Shown here: positions 8,748 to 16,414 of the stretch, piece after piece
Layout of the letters: the number at the start of each line of letters is the position of its first letter
How positions within the stretch are numbered: the first letter of the stretch is position 1
Assembly: GCA_963766345.1 (NCBI GenBank)
Contig: CAVXZL010000012.1
Coordinates: 124,001-188,000, forward strand
From: DASVFB01 sp963766345
GTDB lineage: Bacteria; Actinomycetota; Thermoleophilia; Gaiellales; Gaiellaceae
Length of the DNA stretch: 64,000 nucleotides
Direction: 5' to 3'
Notes under the pieces: model-generated
Databases searched by the model: none
Told to the model about the DNA's origin: nothing
The model's input: only the letters and a program-made list of their open reading frames with translations
Position numbers and translations under genes: made by a program

Positions 8748-10339
8748 GCGGTGTCCTCCTGGTGGTAGACGGCGAGCAACCGCTGCTCGTCGTCGCGCTT
8801 CGGGAACTTGAAGAAGACGAGCGCCGCTCCGAGCAGCACGGCGACGATGCCCGCCGTGTACGCCCACTGGTCGCCCTGCAGAAACGCCGTCTTGGCCCCC
8901 GCGACGATCTGATCCTGGACGGAGGCCGGGTAGCGCGTCGCGGTATCGGCCGCGCTCGAGAACGACTTCGTCAGCTCGGTCTGGACCTGGTCGTTGACGT
9001 TCTTGCCCGACGCGGCGATCGCCGCGCCTGCGGCTGTCGCGTACCCGGCCGTCAGGAGCGCGCCGAAGATCGACTGCATGATCGCGCCGCCGAGGTCGCG
9101 CTGCAGGTCCGCCGTACCGGACGCCATGCCCACGCGCTTCACCGGGACCGAGCCGGTGAGCGAATGCGATGCAGGCGTTCCCGCGAGGCCGACGCCGATG
9201 CCGACGAACGCGTAGCCGAGCGCGACCTTCCAGTAGGAGATGTCCTCCTTCCAGAGGAGCAGCATCGTCAGGAAGCCGAGCAGCACGAAGACGTAGCCGA
9301 AGAGCAGCGTCTGCCGGGCGCCGTTCTTCTCGACCAGCTTCGCGGACCGCGGCGCAACGACGACCATGCACGCAGCCGCGGGCAGGATCGCAAGCCCGGC
9401 GTCGACCGTCGAGTAGTCGAGCACGTTCTGCAGAAACTGCTGGCCGATGAACATCGCGCCCATCAGCGAGCCGAAGACGATCAGGCCCGCGCACGCGGCG
9501 ACCCAGAAGGTCGGTCGCGACGCTGCGTTCAGGTCGTACAGCGGGTTCGGCGCGCGCCGCTGCCGCAGGAAGAACGCGACGAGCCCGGCAGCTGCGACGA
9601 CGAACAGCCCGACCACGAGCGCGGTCTCGTTCGGCACGGGCGCGAAGTTGATGGCAAGGATCAGCGCGCCGACCGAGAGCACCGACAGGATCCCGCCGAG
9701 GTTGTCGACGCGCTCGGTCGTCTCGTTGACGTGCGCCGGCACGAGCTTCAGGGCCATCACCAGCGCGACGACCGCGAGCGGCACCGTGAGCAGGAAGACC
9801 GAGCCCCACCAGAAGTGCTCGAGCAGGATCCCCGAGCACAGCGGACCGAGCGACGAGATCGCCCCGCCGGTCGCAGCCCAGAGCGCGATCGACTTCGTGC
9901 GCGCCGCGCCGCCCCACAGCGCGGTGATCAGCGCGAGCGTCGTCGGGTACGCCATGCCCGCGGCGAGGCCTCCGATGATCCGCGCGAGGATCAGGACTTC
10001 CTCCGACGGCGCCCAGGCGGCAAGGCAGTCGGCGGGGACGGTCAGCACCATGCCGAGGATGAGCAGCCGCTTGCGGCCGTAGCGGTCGCCGATCGCGCCG
10101 AAGTAGAGGACCGACGCCGCGAGCCCGAGCGAGTAGCCGACCGCGATGAGGTTCAACGACGTCTGCGACGCGTCGAAGTGCTGGCCGATCGACGGCAGCG
10201 CGACGTTCGCCACCGCGAGGCCGAGGTTCGCGACCGCAGCGACGGCGATCAGCGCGCCGAGCACGAGCCCGGCGCGGGCGGGCGTGACGTCGGGCTCTGC
10301 CGCGACCACGGGGACGTTCGTCGCGACGGCGTCGCTCAC
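8744..10339 (-). CDS. MFS transporter, DHA2-like (14 TM)
   Basis: A 531-residue major facilitator protein with about 14 hydrophobic helices. The family motif A region is GAIGDRYGRKRLLILGM, and the helix-5 region GGAISSLGPLCSGIL resembles motif C of antiporters. A long soluble loop near residue 460 (NVNDQVQTELTKSFSSAADTATRYP) is typical of DHA2 members. The GTG start overlaps the stop of the upstream maturase gene (GTGA), and its stop overlaps the sulfatase start, so the genes are translationally coupled. It probably exports or imports the substrate or product of the sulfatase; the direction is not deducible. Confidence 0.88.
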   Translation of the reverse strand: MSDAVATNVPVVAAEPDVTPARAGLVLGALIAVAAVANLGLAVANVALPSIGQHFDASQTSLNLIAVGYSLGLAASVLYFGAIGDRYGRKRLLILGMVLTVPADCLAAWAPSEEVLILARIIGGLAAGMAYPTTLALITALWGGAARTKSIALWAATGGAISSLGPLCSGILLEHFWWGSVFLLTVPLAVVALVMALKLVPAHVNETTERVDNLGGILSVLSVGALILAINFAPVPNETALVVGLFVVAAAGLVAFFLRQRRAPNPLYDLNAASRPTFWVAACAGLIVFGSLMGAMFIGQQFLQNVLDYSTVDAGLAILPAAACMVVVAPRSAKLVEKNGARQTLLFGYVFVLLGFLTMLLLWKEDISYWKVALGYAFVGIGVGLAGTPASHSLTGSVPVKRVGMASGTADLQRDLGGAIMQSIFGALLTAGYATAAGAAIAASGKNVNDQVQTELTKSFSSAADTATRYPASVQDQIVAGAKTAFLQGDQWAYTAGIVAVLLGAALVFFKFPKRDDEQRLLAVYHQEDTA

Positions 10340-11646
10340 GCCGCTGCTCCGTGGCAGTGCTTCCACTTGCGACCCGAGCCGCAGGTGCACGCGTCGTTGC
10401 GGCCGCGTTGCGAGTCCTCGGCGGCGTAGAGCGCAACGATCTGCGAGGGCGCCTCGCCGCGCTCCAGGCGCTCGCACATGAAGCGCATCGGCCGGTCGAC
10501 GTGGTGGAAGAACGCCTTGTAGCCGGCGCAGAGGTAGTTCAGGCCGGGTTCGCCTTCGGGCGTGGAGATGAAGCGGTCCTTCGGGCAGCCGCCGTGGCAG
10601 GCGAAGCGGACGTCGCATTCGCGGCAGTAGCGCGGGAGCGTGTCGCGCTTGTCGAGCCCGAACTGCCGCTGCTGCGGCGACGAGACGAGTTCGAGCATGT
10701 GGTGCTCGGCGATGTTCCCGAGCCTGTAGCTCGGCTCGACGAAGTGGTCGCACGAGTAGAGGTCGCCGTTGTGCTCGAGCGCGAGCGCGCTCCCGCACGT
10801 CTCCGAGTGCACGCAGAGGCCGGGCGGCTCGCCGAACCAGTTCGCGAGCGCGACGTCGAACATCTGCACGTACACCTCGCCGACGTCGCGGCGCACCCAC
10901 TCCTCGAAGACGTCTATGAGGAAGCGGCCGTACTGCTCGGCCGTCACCGAGCGCGCTGTCACGCGCTTCCCTTCCTGCACGTACAGCGGCCGGTCGCGCC
11001 ACGACGTCCACGACTCCGCATCCGCCGCGCGCTCGACGATCGGGATGAACTGCACGAATCGCGCGCCGCACTCGTCGCGCAGGAAGCGATAGACGTCGCG
11101 GCCGTGCTCGGCGTTCGCCGCGTGGATCGTGGTGAGCGCGTTCCAATCGACGCCCGCGTCGCGCAGGTGCGCAAGCCCGCGCATCACGTCGTCGAACGAG
11201 CCCTTGCCGCCCTTGTTCACCCGGTATGCGTCGTGCAACTCGCGCGGCCCGTCGATCGAGACCCCGACGAGGAAGCCGTGCTCCTCGAAGAACGCGGCCC
11301 ACTCCTCGTCGAGCAGCGTCGCGTTCGTCTGGATCGTGTACGCGGCGCGCTGCCCCGGACGCAGGTACTGCTGCGCAAGCTCGACGGAGCGCCGGAAGAA
11401 GTCCAGTCCCATCAGCGTGGGCTCTCCGCCCTGCCACGCGATCGTCACCTCCGGGCTCGAGCCGTGCGCCTCGATCAGCTGGCGCACGTACGTCTCGAGC
11501 AGGTCGTCGGCCATGCGAAAGCGCGATCCGGGATAGAGCAGCTCTTTCGAGAGGAAGAAGCAGTAGGCGCAGTCGAGGTTGCAGACGGCGCCCGTCGGCT
11601 TCGCGAGCAGGTGGAACGAGCGCGGTGCGGCTGCGGTTGCGCTCAC
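10336..11646 (-). CDS. Radical SAM anaerobic sulfatase-maturating enzyme with SEC-C tail
   Basis: A 436-residue anSME-type enzyme that oxidises the sulfatase active-site cysteine to formylglycine without oxygen. The SAM [4Fe-4S] cluster motif CNLDCAYC is at residues 22-29. GGEPTLMG follows, and a SPASM region supplies auxiliary-cluster cysteines (CGSALALEHNGDLYSCDHF, YCRECDVRFACHGGCPKD). The C-terminal about 20 residues, GRNDACTCGSGRKWKHCHG, are a SEC-C zinc motif. I use the GTG at 11646, which overlaps the stop of the amidotransferase gene (GTGA); the frame is open upstream, but those residues overlap that gene. Its target is presumably the sulfatase two genes downstream, which has the CxPxR form these enzymes accept. 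Confidence 0.92.
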   Translation of the reverse strand: MSATAAAPRSFHLLAKPTGAVCNLDCAYCFFLSKELLYPGSRFRMADDLLETYVRQLIEAHGSSPEVTIAWQGGEPTLMGLDFFRRSVELAQQYLRPGQRAAYTIQTNATLLDEEWAAFFEEHGFLVGVSIDGPRELHDAYRVNKGGKGSFDDVMRGLAHLRDAGVDWNALTTIHAANAEHGRDVYRFLRDECGARFVQFIPIVERAADAESWTSWRDRPLYVQEGKRVTARSVTAEQYGRFLIDVFEEWVRRDVGEVYVQMFDVALANWFGEPPGLCVHSETCGSALALEHNGDLYSCDHFVEPSYRLGNIAEHHMLELVSSPQQRQFGLDKRDTLPRYCRECDVRFACHGGCPKDRFISTPEGEPGLNYLCAGYKAFFHHVDRPMRFMCERLERGEAPSQIVALYAAEDSQRGRNDACTCGSGRKWKHCHGAAA

Positions 11647-12503
11647 ACCCCGGCGGGCACGCTCGTCGGCTGCGACGGAACAGTCGGTTTGAACGGATGG
11701 AGCTCGTCCTGGCCTTCCTGGACGATCCCGTAGCTCCACTCCGGCACCTGGTTCCAGGCACCGGGGAGATCGCGCAGGGGCTCCGACACGATCAGCCGCG
11801 ACTCGTCCGTCACCCTTGAAAGCATCTCGACCTCCGGATGCAGCGCGCGCAGCGTCGGCACGTCGGTCGAGTAGAAGAGGGATCGCGAGTCGCGCTCGCT
11901 CGAATAGCGGAACGCCCAGATGCGGTCGCCGTCGGTCGTCGCGACGGTCATCTGCATCGGGTGCTCGACGCCGTGCCGCTTCCCGACCTCCTCGATGTAT
12001 CCGACGGCCTCCGCGACGGCCTTCGGCGGGTCGTCCTTCAGCCCGAACGTCAGCGCGACATAGAAGAACACCTCGGTGTCGGTCGAGCCCTCCATCGACG
12101 AATAGAGGGACGGGTCGACGGCGAGCGCGAGGTCGCGCTTGACGGTCGGGAACTCACGGATCCCGCCGTTGTGCTGCCAGAGCCAGTGCCCGTGCCTGAA
12201 CGGATGGCAGTTCGTCTCCTGCACCGCGGTGCCCGTCGACGCGCGGATGTGCGCGAACACGAGCGACGACGAGATGTGCTGCGACATGTCCCGCAGGTTG
12301 CGGTCGTTCCACGCCGGCTCGACGCTGTGGTAGACGCCGGGCTCGTCGCCGACGCCGTACCAGCCGACGCCGAAGCCGTCGCCGTTCGTCGTCTCGACGC
12401 CCATCGTCGAGTGGAGGCTCTGGTCGATCAGCGAGTGCTCCGGCTTGTAGAGCAGGTCGTGCATCGTGAGCGGCGAGCCCGAGTACGCGAGCCAACGGCA
12501 CAT
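11643..12503 (-). CDS. Class II glutamine amidotransferase (YafJ/EgtC-like)
   Basis: A 286-residue protein beginning MCRWLAYSG, where Cys2 becomes the N-terminal nucleophile after Met removal, as in Ntn-type glutamine amidotransferases. Further family blocks are NGDGFGVGWYG, SSSLVFAHIRASTGTAVQETNCHPF and WLWQHNGGI (glutamine binding and oxyanion residues). No synthase domain is attached, so it is either a free glutaminase subunit or a hydrolase for a gamma-glutamyl compound, as EgtC is. It heads the operon with the maturase, transporter and sulfatase, separated by 4-nt overlaps. The palindromic motif at 12572-12588 lies 68 nt upstream of its start. Confidence 0.88.
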   Translation of the reverse strand: MCRWLAYSGSPLTMHDLLYKPEHSLIDQSLHSTMGVETTNGDGFGVGWYGVGDEPGVYHSVEPAWNDRNLRDMSQHISSSLVFAHIRASTGTAVQETNCHPFRHGHWLWQHNGGIREFPTVKRDLALAVDPSLYSSMEGSTDTEVFFYVALTFGLKDDPPKAVAEAVGYIEEVGKRHGVEHPMQMTVATTDGDRIWAFRYSSERDSRSLFYSTDVPTLRALHPEVEMLSRVTDESRLIVSEPLRDLPGAWNQVPEWSYGIVQEGQDELHPFKPTVPSQPTSVPAGV

Positions 12504-12571
12504 GTCGTCTCCCTTCCTGGCGTGTTGAAGCGGCGCGCCGCCAATGCTCGACGATTCCGCCGCGCGCCTCA

Positions 12572-12588
12572 TCGTCCTCATGGGGTGA
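12572..12588. promoter_or_regulatory. 17-bp palindromic intergenic motif, site 2
   Basis: TCGTCC-TCATG-GGGTGA, with one mismatch to TCAYCC-N5-GGRTGA. It sits in the divergent gap, 68 nt from the amidotransferase start and 15 nt from the YrhK-like start. Confidence 0.5.
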
Positions 12589-12603
12589 AGCGCCGGGCGC
12601 CCG

Positions 12604-13272
12604 ATGGGCGATGCTGCGGAGGTGCGCCGCATGACCTGGTGGATCGGCGTCCTCTTCGCCGTCGGCTCGACGTGCTTCCTCGTCGGCCCGTTCCCCGGGT
12701 TCGTCGAGCTCGTCGGGTCGGAGATCGACGGCGTCGTTTTCTTCGTCGGGTCGATCTTCTTCACGTCGGCCGCAACGCTGCAGTACATCGAGGGCGGCCT
12801 GTTCCGGCCGCGCGGCCTCGACTGGTGGAGCAACGTGATCCAGCTCGCCGGGACGCTCTTCTTCAACGTCAGCACGTTCGCCGCGCTCCAGACCGGGCTC
12901 GACGCGAACGAGTACGACCGCCTCGTGTGGAGGCCCGACTGGCGCGGCTCGATCTGCTTCCTCGTCTCGGGAGTCCTCGCCTACGTCGTCGTGCGGCGTG
13001 CCCGCTGGACACGCGATCGGTGGATCGCCCTCGTGAACCTCGTCGGCTGCGTCGCCTTCGGCATCTCCGCGGTCGCGGGCTACGTCGTTCCGTCGACCGG
13101 AAGCGCGCTCGATCTCGCGGGAGCGAATGTCTTCACGTCGCTCGGGGCGCTCTGCTTCCTGATCGGCGCAGTCCTGCTGCTTCCCGCCGAAGCATCACCT
13201 GCATCGGACGATGCCGAACACGTCGCGGCAAGGAATGCTGCTGTGACCCAGAGACAAGGAGCCTCCGAATGA
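12604..13272 (+). CDS. YrhK-like multi-pass membrane protein
   Basis: A 222-residue membrane protein with about six hydrophobic helices. The segment FFVGSIFFTSAATLQYIEG matches the YrhK-type pattern of tightly paired helices, and it is repeated in spirit by LGALCFLIGAVLLL near the end. Function is unknown. ATGs at 12604 and 12631 are both possible. Its stop codon overlaps the start of the glutamate decarboxylase gene (ATGA), so the two are almost certainly co-translated, which suggests a role linked to acid or GABA metabolism; that link is inference. Confidence 0.7.
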   Translation: MGDAAEVRRMTWWIGVLFAVGSTCFLVGPFPGFVELVGSEIDGVVFFVGSIFFTSAATLQYIEGGLFRPRGLDWWSNVIQLAGTLFFNVSTFAALQTGLDANEYDRLVWRPDWRGSICFLVSGVLAYVVVRRARWTRDRWIALVNLVGCVAFGISAVAGYVVPSTGSALDLAGANVFTSLGALCFLIGAVLLLPAEASPASDDAEHVAARNAAVTQRQGASE

Positions 13273-14660
13273 CCCTGACGCATCCCAGCGGCGCGACCCA
13301 GCGCACGCGCGACGTATCGGTCCTCCCGATCTTCGAGCTCGAGGGAGACGGCCGCATCCCGCGCCACGAGATCCCCGAAAGCGGCATGCCCGCGGACGTC
13401 GCGTACCAGGTCATCCACGACGAACTGATGCTCGACGGCAACGCGCGCATGAACCTCGCGACGTTCGTGACGACGTGGATGGAGCCGCAGGCCGACAAGC
13501 TGATGGCCGAGTGCTTCGACAAGAACATGATCGACAAGGACGAGTATCCGCAGACGGCGGAGCTCGAGATGCGGTGCGTCAACATGCTCAGCCGGCTCTG
13601 GCACGCCGAGCCGGGTCAGGCGACCGGCTGCTCGACCACGGGATCGAGCGAGGCGGCGATGCTCGGCGGGCTCGCGCTCAAGCGGCGGTGGCAGACGCGC
13701 CGCGCGGCCGAGGGCAAGCCGACGGACAAGCCGAACCTCGTGATGGGCATCAACGTCCAGGTCTGCTGGGAGAAGTTCGCGAACTACTGGGACGTCGAGA
13801 TGCGGCTCGTGCCGATGGAGGGCGACCGGTTCACGCTCTCGGCCGAGGAGGCCGTGAAGCACTGCGACGAGAACACGATCGGCGTCGTCGCGATCCTCGG
13901 CTCGACGTTCGACGGCTCCTACGAGCCGGTCGCAGAGATCTGCGCGGCGCTCGACGACCTGCAGGAGCGGACGGGGCTCGACGTCCCGGTGCACGTCGAC
14001 GGCGCGTCGGGCGCGTTCGTCGCACCGTTCGTCGATCCCGAGCTCGAGTGGGACTTCCGCCTGCCGCGCGTGTCGTCGATCAACACGTCGGGACACAAGT
14101 ACGGGCTCGTCTACCCGGGCGTCGGCTGGGTGATCTGGCGCAACGCGGAGGCGCTTCCGGAGGAGCTCATCTTCTGGGTCAACTACCTCGGCGACAACAT
14201 GCCGACGTTCGCGCTGAACTTCTCGCGGCCGGGTTCCCAGGTGGTCGCGCAGTACTACAACCTGCTGCGCCTCGGCTTCGACGGCTACCGGCGCGTGCAG
14301 GGCTACGCACGCGACGTGGCGACGTCGCTGTCCGCACGGATCGCCGAGCTCGGCCCGTTCGAGCTCTTGACCAAGGGAGACGAGCTGCCGGTCTTCGCGT
14401 TCACGCTCAAGAGCGACGTCGACAACTTCACCGTCTTCGACGTGTCGAACGCGCTGCGCGAGCGCGGCTGGCAGGTGCCGGCCTACACGTTTCCGGAGAA
14501 CCGCACGGATCTGGCGGCGCTCCGCGTCGTCGTGCGGCAGGGCTTCGGGCACGACATGGCCGACATGCTCATCGACGACATCCAGCGCCAGCTCCCGAGG
14601 CTGCAGGCGCAGCCGGCGCCGGTGCACGACGCGTCGACGGCGACGGCGTTCAGTCACTAG
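13269..14660 (+). CDS. gadB: Glutamate decarboxylase
   Basis: A 463-residue PLP-dependent group II decarboxylase that converts glutamate to GABA and CO2, consuming a proton. The PLP lysine is Lys277 in NTSGHKYGLVYPGVGW. Other family blocks are ATGCSTTGSSEAAMLGGLA, VHVDGASGAFVAPF and NFSRPGSQVVAQYYN. The length and C-terminus are as in E. coli GadB, but the N-terminal helix is shorter and more acidic. The ATG overlaps the stop of the YrhK-like gene. No glutamate/GABA antiporter gene is nearby, so acid resistance by export cannot be claimed. It converges on cydC with two strong hairpins between. Confidence 0.95.
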   Translation: MTLTHPSGATQRTRDVSVLPIFELEGDGRIPRHEIPESGMPADVAYQVIHDELMLDGNARMNLATFVTTWMEPQADKLMAECFDKNMIDKDEYPQTAELEMRCVNMLSRLWHAEPGQATGCSTTGSSEAAMLGGLALKRRWQTRRAAEGKPTDKPNLVMGINVQVCWEKFANYWDVEMRLVPMEGDRFTLSAEEAVKHCDENTIGVVAILGSTFDGSYEPVAEICAALDDLQERTGLDVPVHVDGASGAFVAPFVDPELEWDFRLPRVSSINTSGHKYGLVYPGVGWVIWRNAEALPEELIFWVNYLGDNMPTFALNFSRPGSQVVAQYYNLLRLGFDGYRRVQGYARDVATSLSARIAELGPFELLTKGDELPVFAFTLKSDVDNFTVFDVSNALRERGWQVPAYTFPENRTDLAALRVVVRQGFGHDMADMLIDDIQRQLPRLQAQPAPVHDASTATAFSH

Positions 14661-14666
14661 AGCCTT

Positions 14667-14716
14667 GCTGTGGTGTCGATCGCCGTTAGGGGCGTCCCCG
14701 AACGGCCGATCACAGC
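14667..14716. terminator. Long imperfect hairpin after gadB
   Basis: Nested arms GCTGTG/CACAGC, GATC/GATC, GCCGTT/AACGGC and GGGG/CCCC surround a CGT loop. It lies 6 nt after the gadB stop, between convergent genes, so bidirectional termination is likely. There is no U-tract. Confidence 0.6.
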
Positions 14717-14726
14717 ACCCGAGAGA

Positions 14727-14757
14727 GACATGGCTGGGGTCAGACCCCGGCCATGTC
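14727..14757. terminator. Perfect GGGGTC-type hairpin between gadB and cydC
   Basis: Arms GACATGGC and GCCATGTC enclose GGGG-TCAGA-CCCC with a T/G wobble. It lies 31 nt from the cydC stop. The core TGGGGTCAGACCCC is a sequence I associate with small repeats dispersed in several bacterial genomes; here it appears once. Confidence 0.6.
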
Positions 14758-14788
14758 CAGAACGGACGATCTGGCGGTTCCGGCGCTC

Positions 14789-16414
14789 TTAGGCAGCGGA
14801 CACCTCCACGATCTCGTCCATCCGGTCGAGCCCTTCCGCACGGTGCGTGATCAGGAGGACGCTGCGCTCGGCCGACGCGTCGAGGACGTCGTCCATCAGT
14901 CGCGCAGCGGTCGCCGAATCGAGATGCGCCGTCGGTTCGTCGAGGACGAGCACCGGCGCGTCCGCGAGCAGGGCGCGCGCGAGGACGAGGCGCTGACGCT
15001 GACCGCCTGACAGGCGCATGCCGTCCTCGCCGACGATCGTGTCGAGACCGTCGGGCAGCGACGCGACCCATTCGTCGAGCCTGGCGCGCGCGAGCGCGGA
15101 CTCGAGCTCGGTGTCCGTCGCGTCGGGGCGGGCGAGCAGCAGGTTGCCGCGAATGCTCGAGTCGAACAGATGCGCGTTCTGTCCGGCGACGGCGAACGTG
15201 GCGCGGACATCCGCCTGGCGATAGTCGCGGATGTCGCGTCCGTCGATCGTCACTCGGCCTGCGGCCGGGTCGAGGAAGCGGAGCAGCAGGTTGACGACGG
15301 TCGTCTTGCCGGCGCCGCTCGGGCCGACGAGCGCGAGCTTGCGGCCCGGCTCGAGGTGGAGGCTCACACCCGCGAGCACGGACTCGACGGAGTAGCCGGC
15401 GGTGACGTCTTCGAGCGCGACCGAAGGCTGCCCGCCGGGAGCCGGCAGCGGCGTTGCGGGGTCGTGCACGGCAGGCTCGCGGTCGACCAGTTCGAGCACG
15501 CGCCGACCCGCGCTCAACGTCGCCGCGAGCTCGCGCGCGGCCTGCGGCAGCGGGGCGACTCCCTCGAACGACGCGAGCGCGAGCAACGCGAGTGCCGCGA
15601 CGAGCACACGGTCGAGCGGCGACGACACCGCCACCGCCAGCACGCCGACGGTCGTCGCTCCGGCGACGAGGATCGACAGGGAGTCCGCGACTCCCGCTGC
15701 GAGCGCGTCGCGCCGGGCGAGACGGACGAGCTCGCGGTCCGCGCGACGGATGCGGTCCGCGGTCTCCTGCTCGCGCCCGAACGCAACGAGCTCGGGCGCG
15801 CCGCGCAGGAGCTCGACCAAGTCGGCCGTCAGCTCGGCCCGTGCCGCGGAGCGACGGAGACCGGCCGAGCGGCCGAGCCGTTCCGCGAGCCACGGCACTG
15901 CGAGCCCCGCGAGGAGCAGCCCCGCCGCGAGGATCAGCGCGGCCGTAGGCAGGAACGCCGCCGTCACGCCGACGCACACCGCACCCGTCAGCAGCGCGAC
16001 GAGCGGCGGGCCGAGCCCCCGGAGGTAGAGACCCTGCAGCGCGTCGACGTCGCCGACCATCCGGTCGAGCAGCTCGCCGTCGCGGTAGCCCTCGAGCTGC
16101 GCTGGTGCGAGCGGCTCGATCCGCTCGGCGAAGCGCGTGCGCACCGCCGCGAGCGAACGGAGAGCGAGGTCGTGCGACACGAGCCGTTCGAGGTAGCGGG
16201 CGATGGGCCGCGCGAGCCCGAAGAAGCGCACGGCGACGATCGCCGTCGTGAGGGACAGGATCGCCGGACGCTCGGCCGCGCGCGAGATGAGGTAGCCGGC
16301 GGTCGCCATCAGCCCGACTCCGAAGAGCACCGTCAGCGAGCCGAGGAAGACGGAGAGCGCGAGGCGGCTGCGCGGAACCGCGGCGAGCGCGAGGAGGCGC
16401 CGGAACGTCGTCAT
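14789..16414 (-). CDS. cydC: Heterodimeric ABC exporter subunit CydC
   Basis: A 541-residue ABC transporter half with an N-terminal six-helix membrane domain and a C-terminal ATPase domain. Walker A is GPSGAGKTT, the signature LSGGQRQRLVLARALL and Walker B VLVLDEPTAHLD; the H-loop is LLITHR. With CydD it exports cysteine/glutathione or heme-related reductant needed to assemble cytochrome bd. The ATG overlaps the cydD stop (ATGA), and it is the last gene of the cydABDC unit. The identification as CydC rather than CydD rests on gene order and on the start MTTFRRLLALA, typical of the second subunit. Confidence 0.9.
   Translation of the reverse strand: MTTFRRLLALAAVPRSRLALSVFLGSLTVLFGVGLMATAGYLISRAAERPAILSLTTAIVAVRFFGLARPIARYLERLVSHDLALRSLAAVRTRFAERIEPLAPAQLEGYRDGELLDRMVGDVDALQGLYLRGLGPPLVALLTGAVCVGVTAAFLPTAALILAAGLLLAGLAVPWLAERLGRSAGLRRSAARAELTADLVELLRGAPELVAFGREQETADRIRRADRELVRLARRDALAAGVADSLSILVAGATTVGVLAVAVSSPLDRVLVAALALLALASFEGVAPLPQAARELAATLSAGRRVLELVDREPAVHDPATPLPAPGGQPSVALEDVTAGYSVESVLAGVSLHLEPGRKLALVGPSGAGKTTVVNLLLRFLDPAAGRVTIDGRDIRDYRQADVRATFAVAGQNAHLFDSSIRGNLLLARPDATDTELESALARARLDEWVASLPDGLDTIVGEDGMRLSGGQRQRLVLARALLADAPVLVLDEPTAHLDSATAARLMDDVLDASAERSVLLITHRAEGLDRMDEIVEVSAA

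Noticed and set aside
10351..11733. 460-codon open frame on the plus strand opposite the sulfatase maturase
   Set aside because: It is the antisense of a gene with clear radical SAM motifs; long antisense frames are common in GC-rich DNA, and the product is Arg/Val/Asp-rich with no family pattern.
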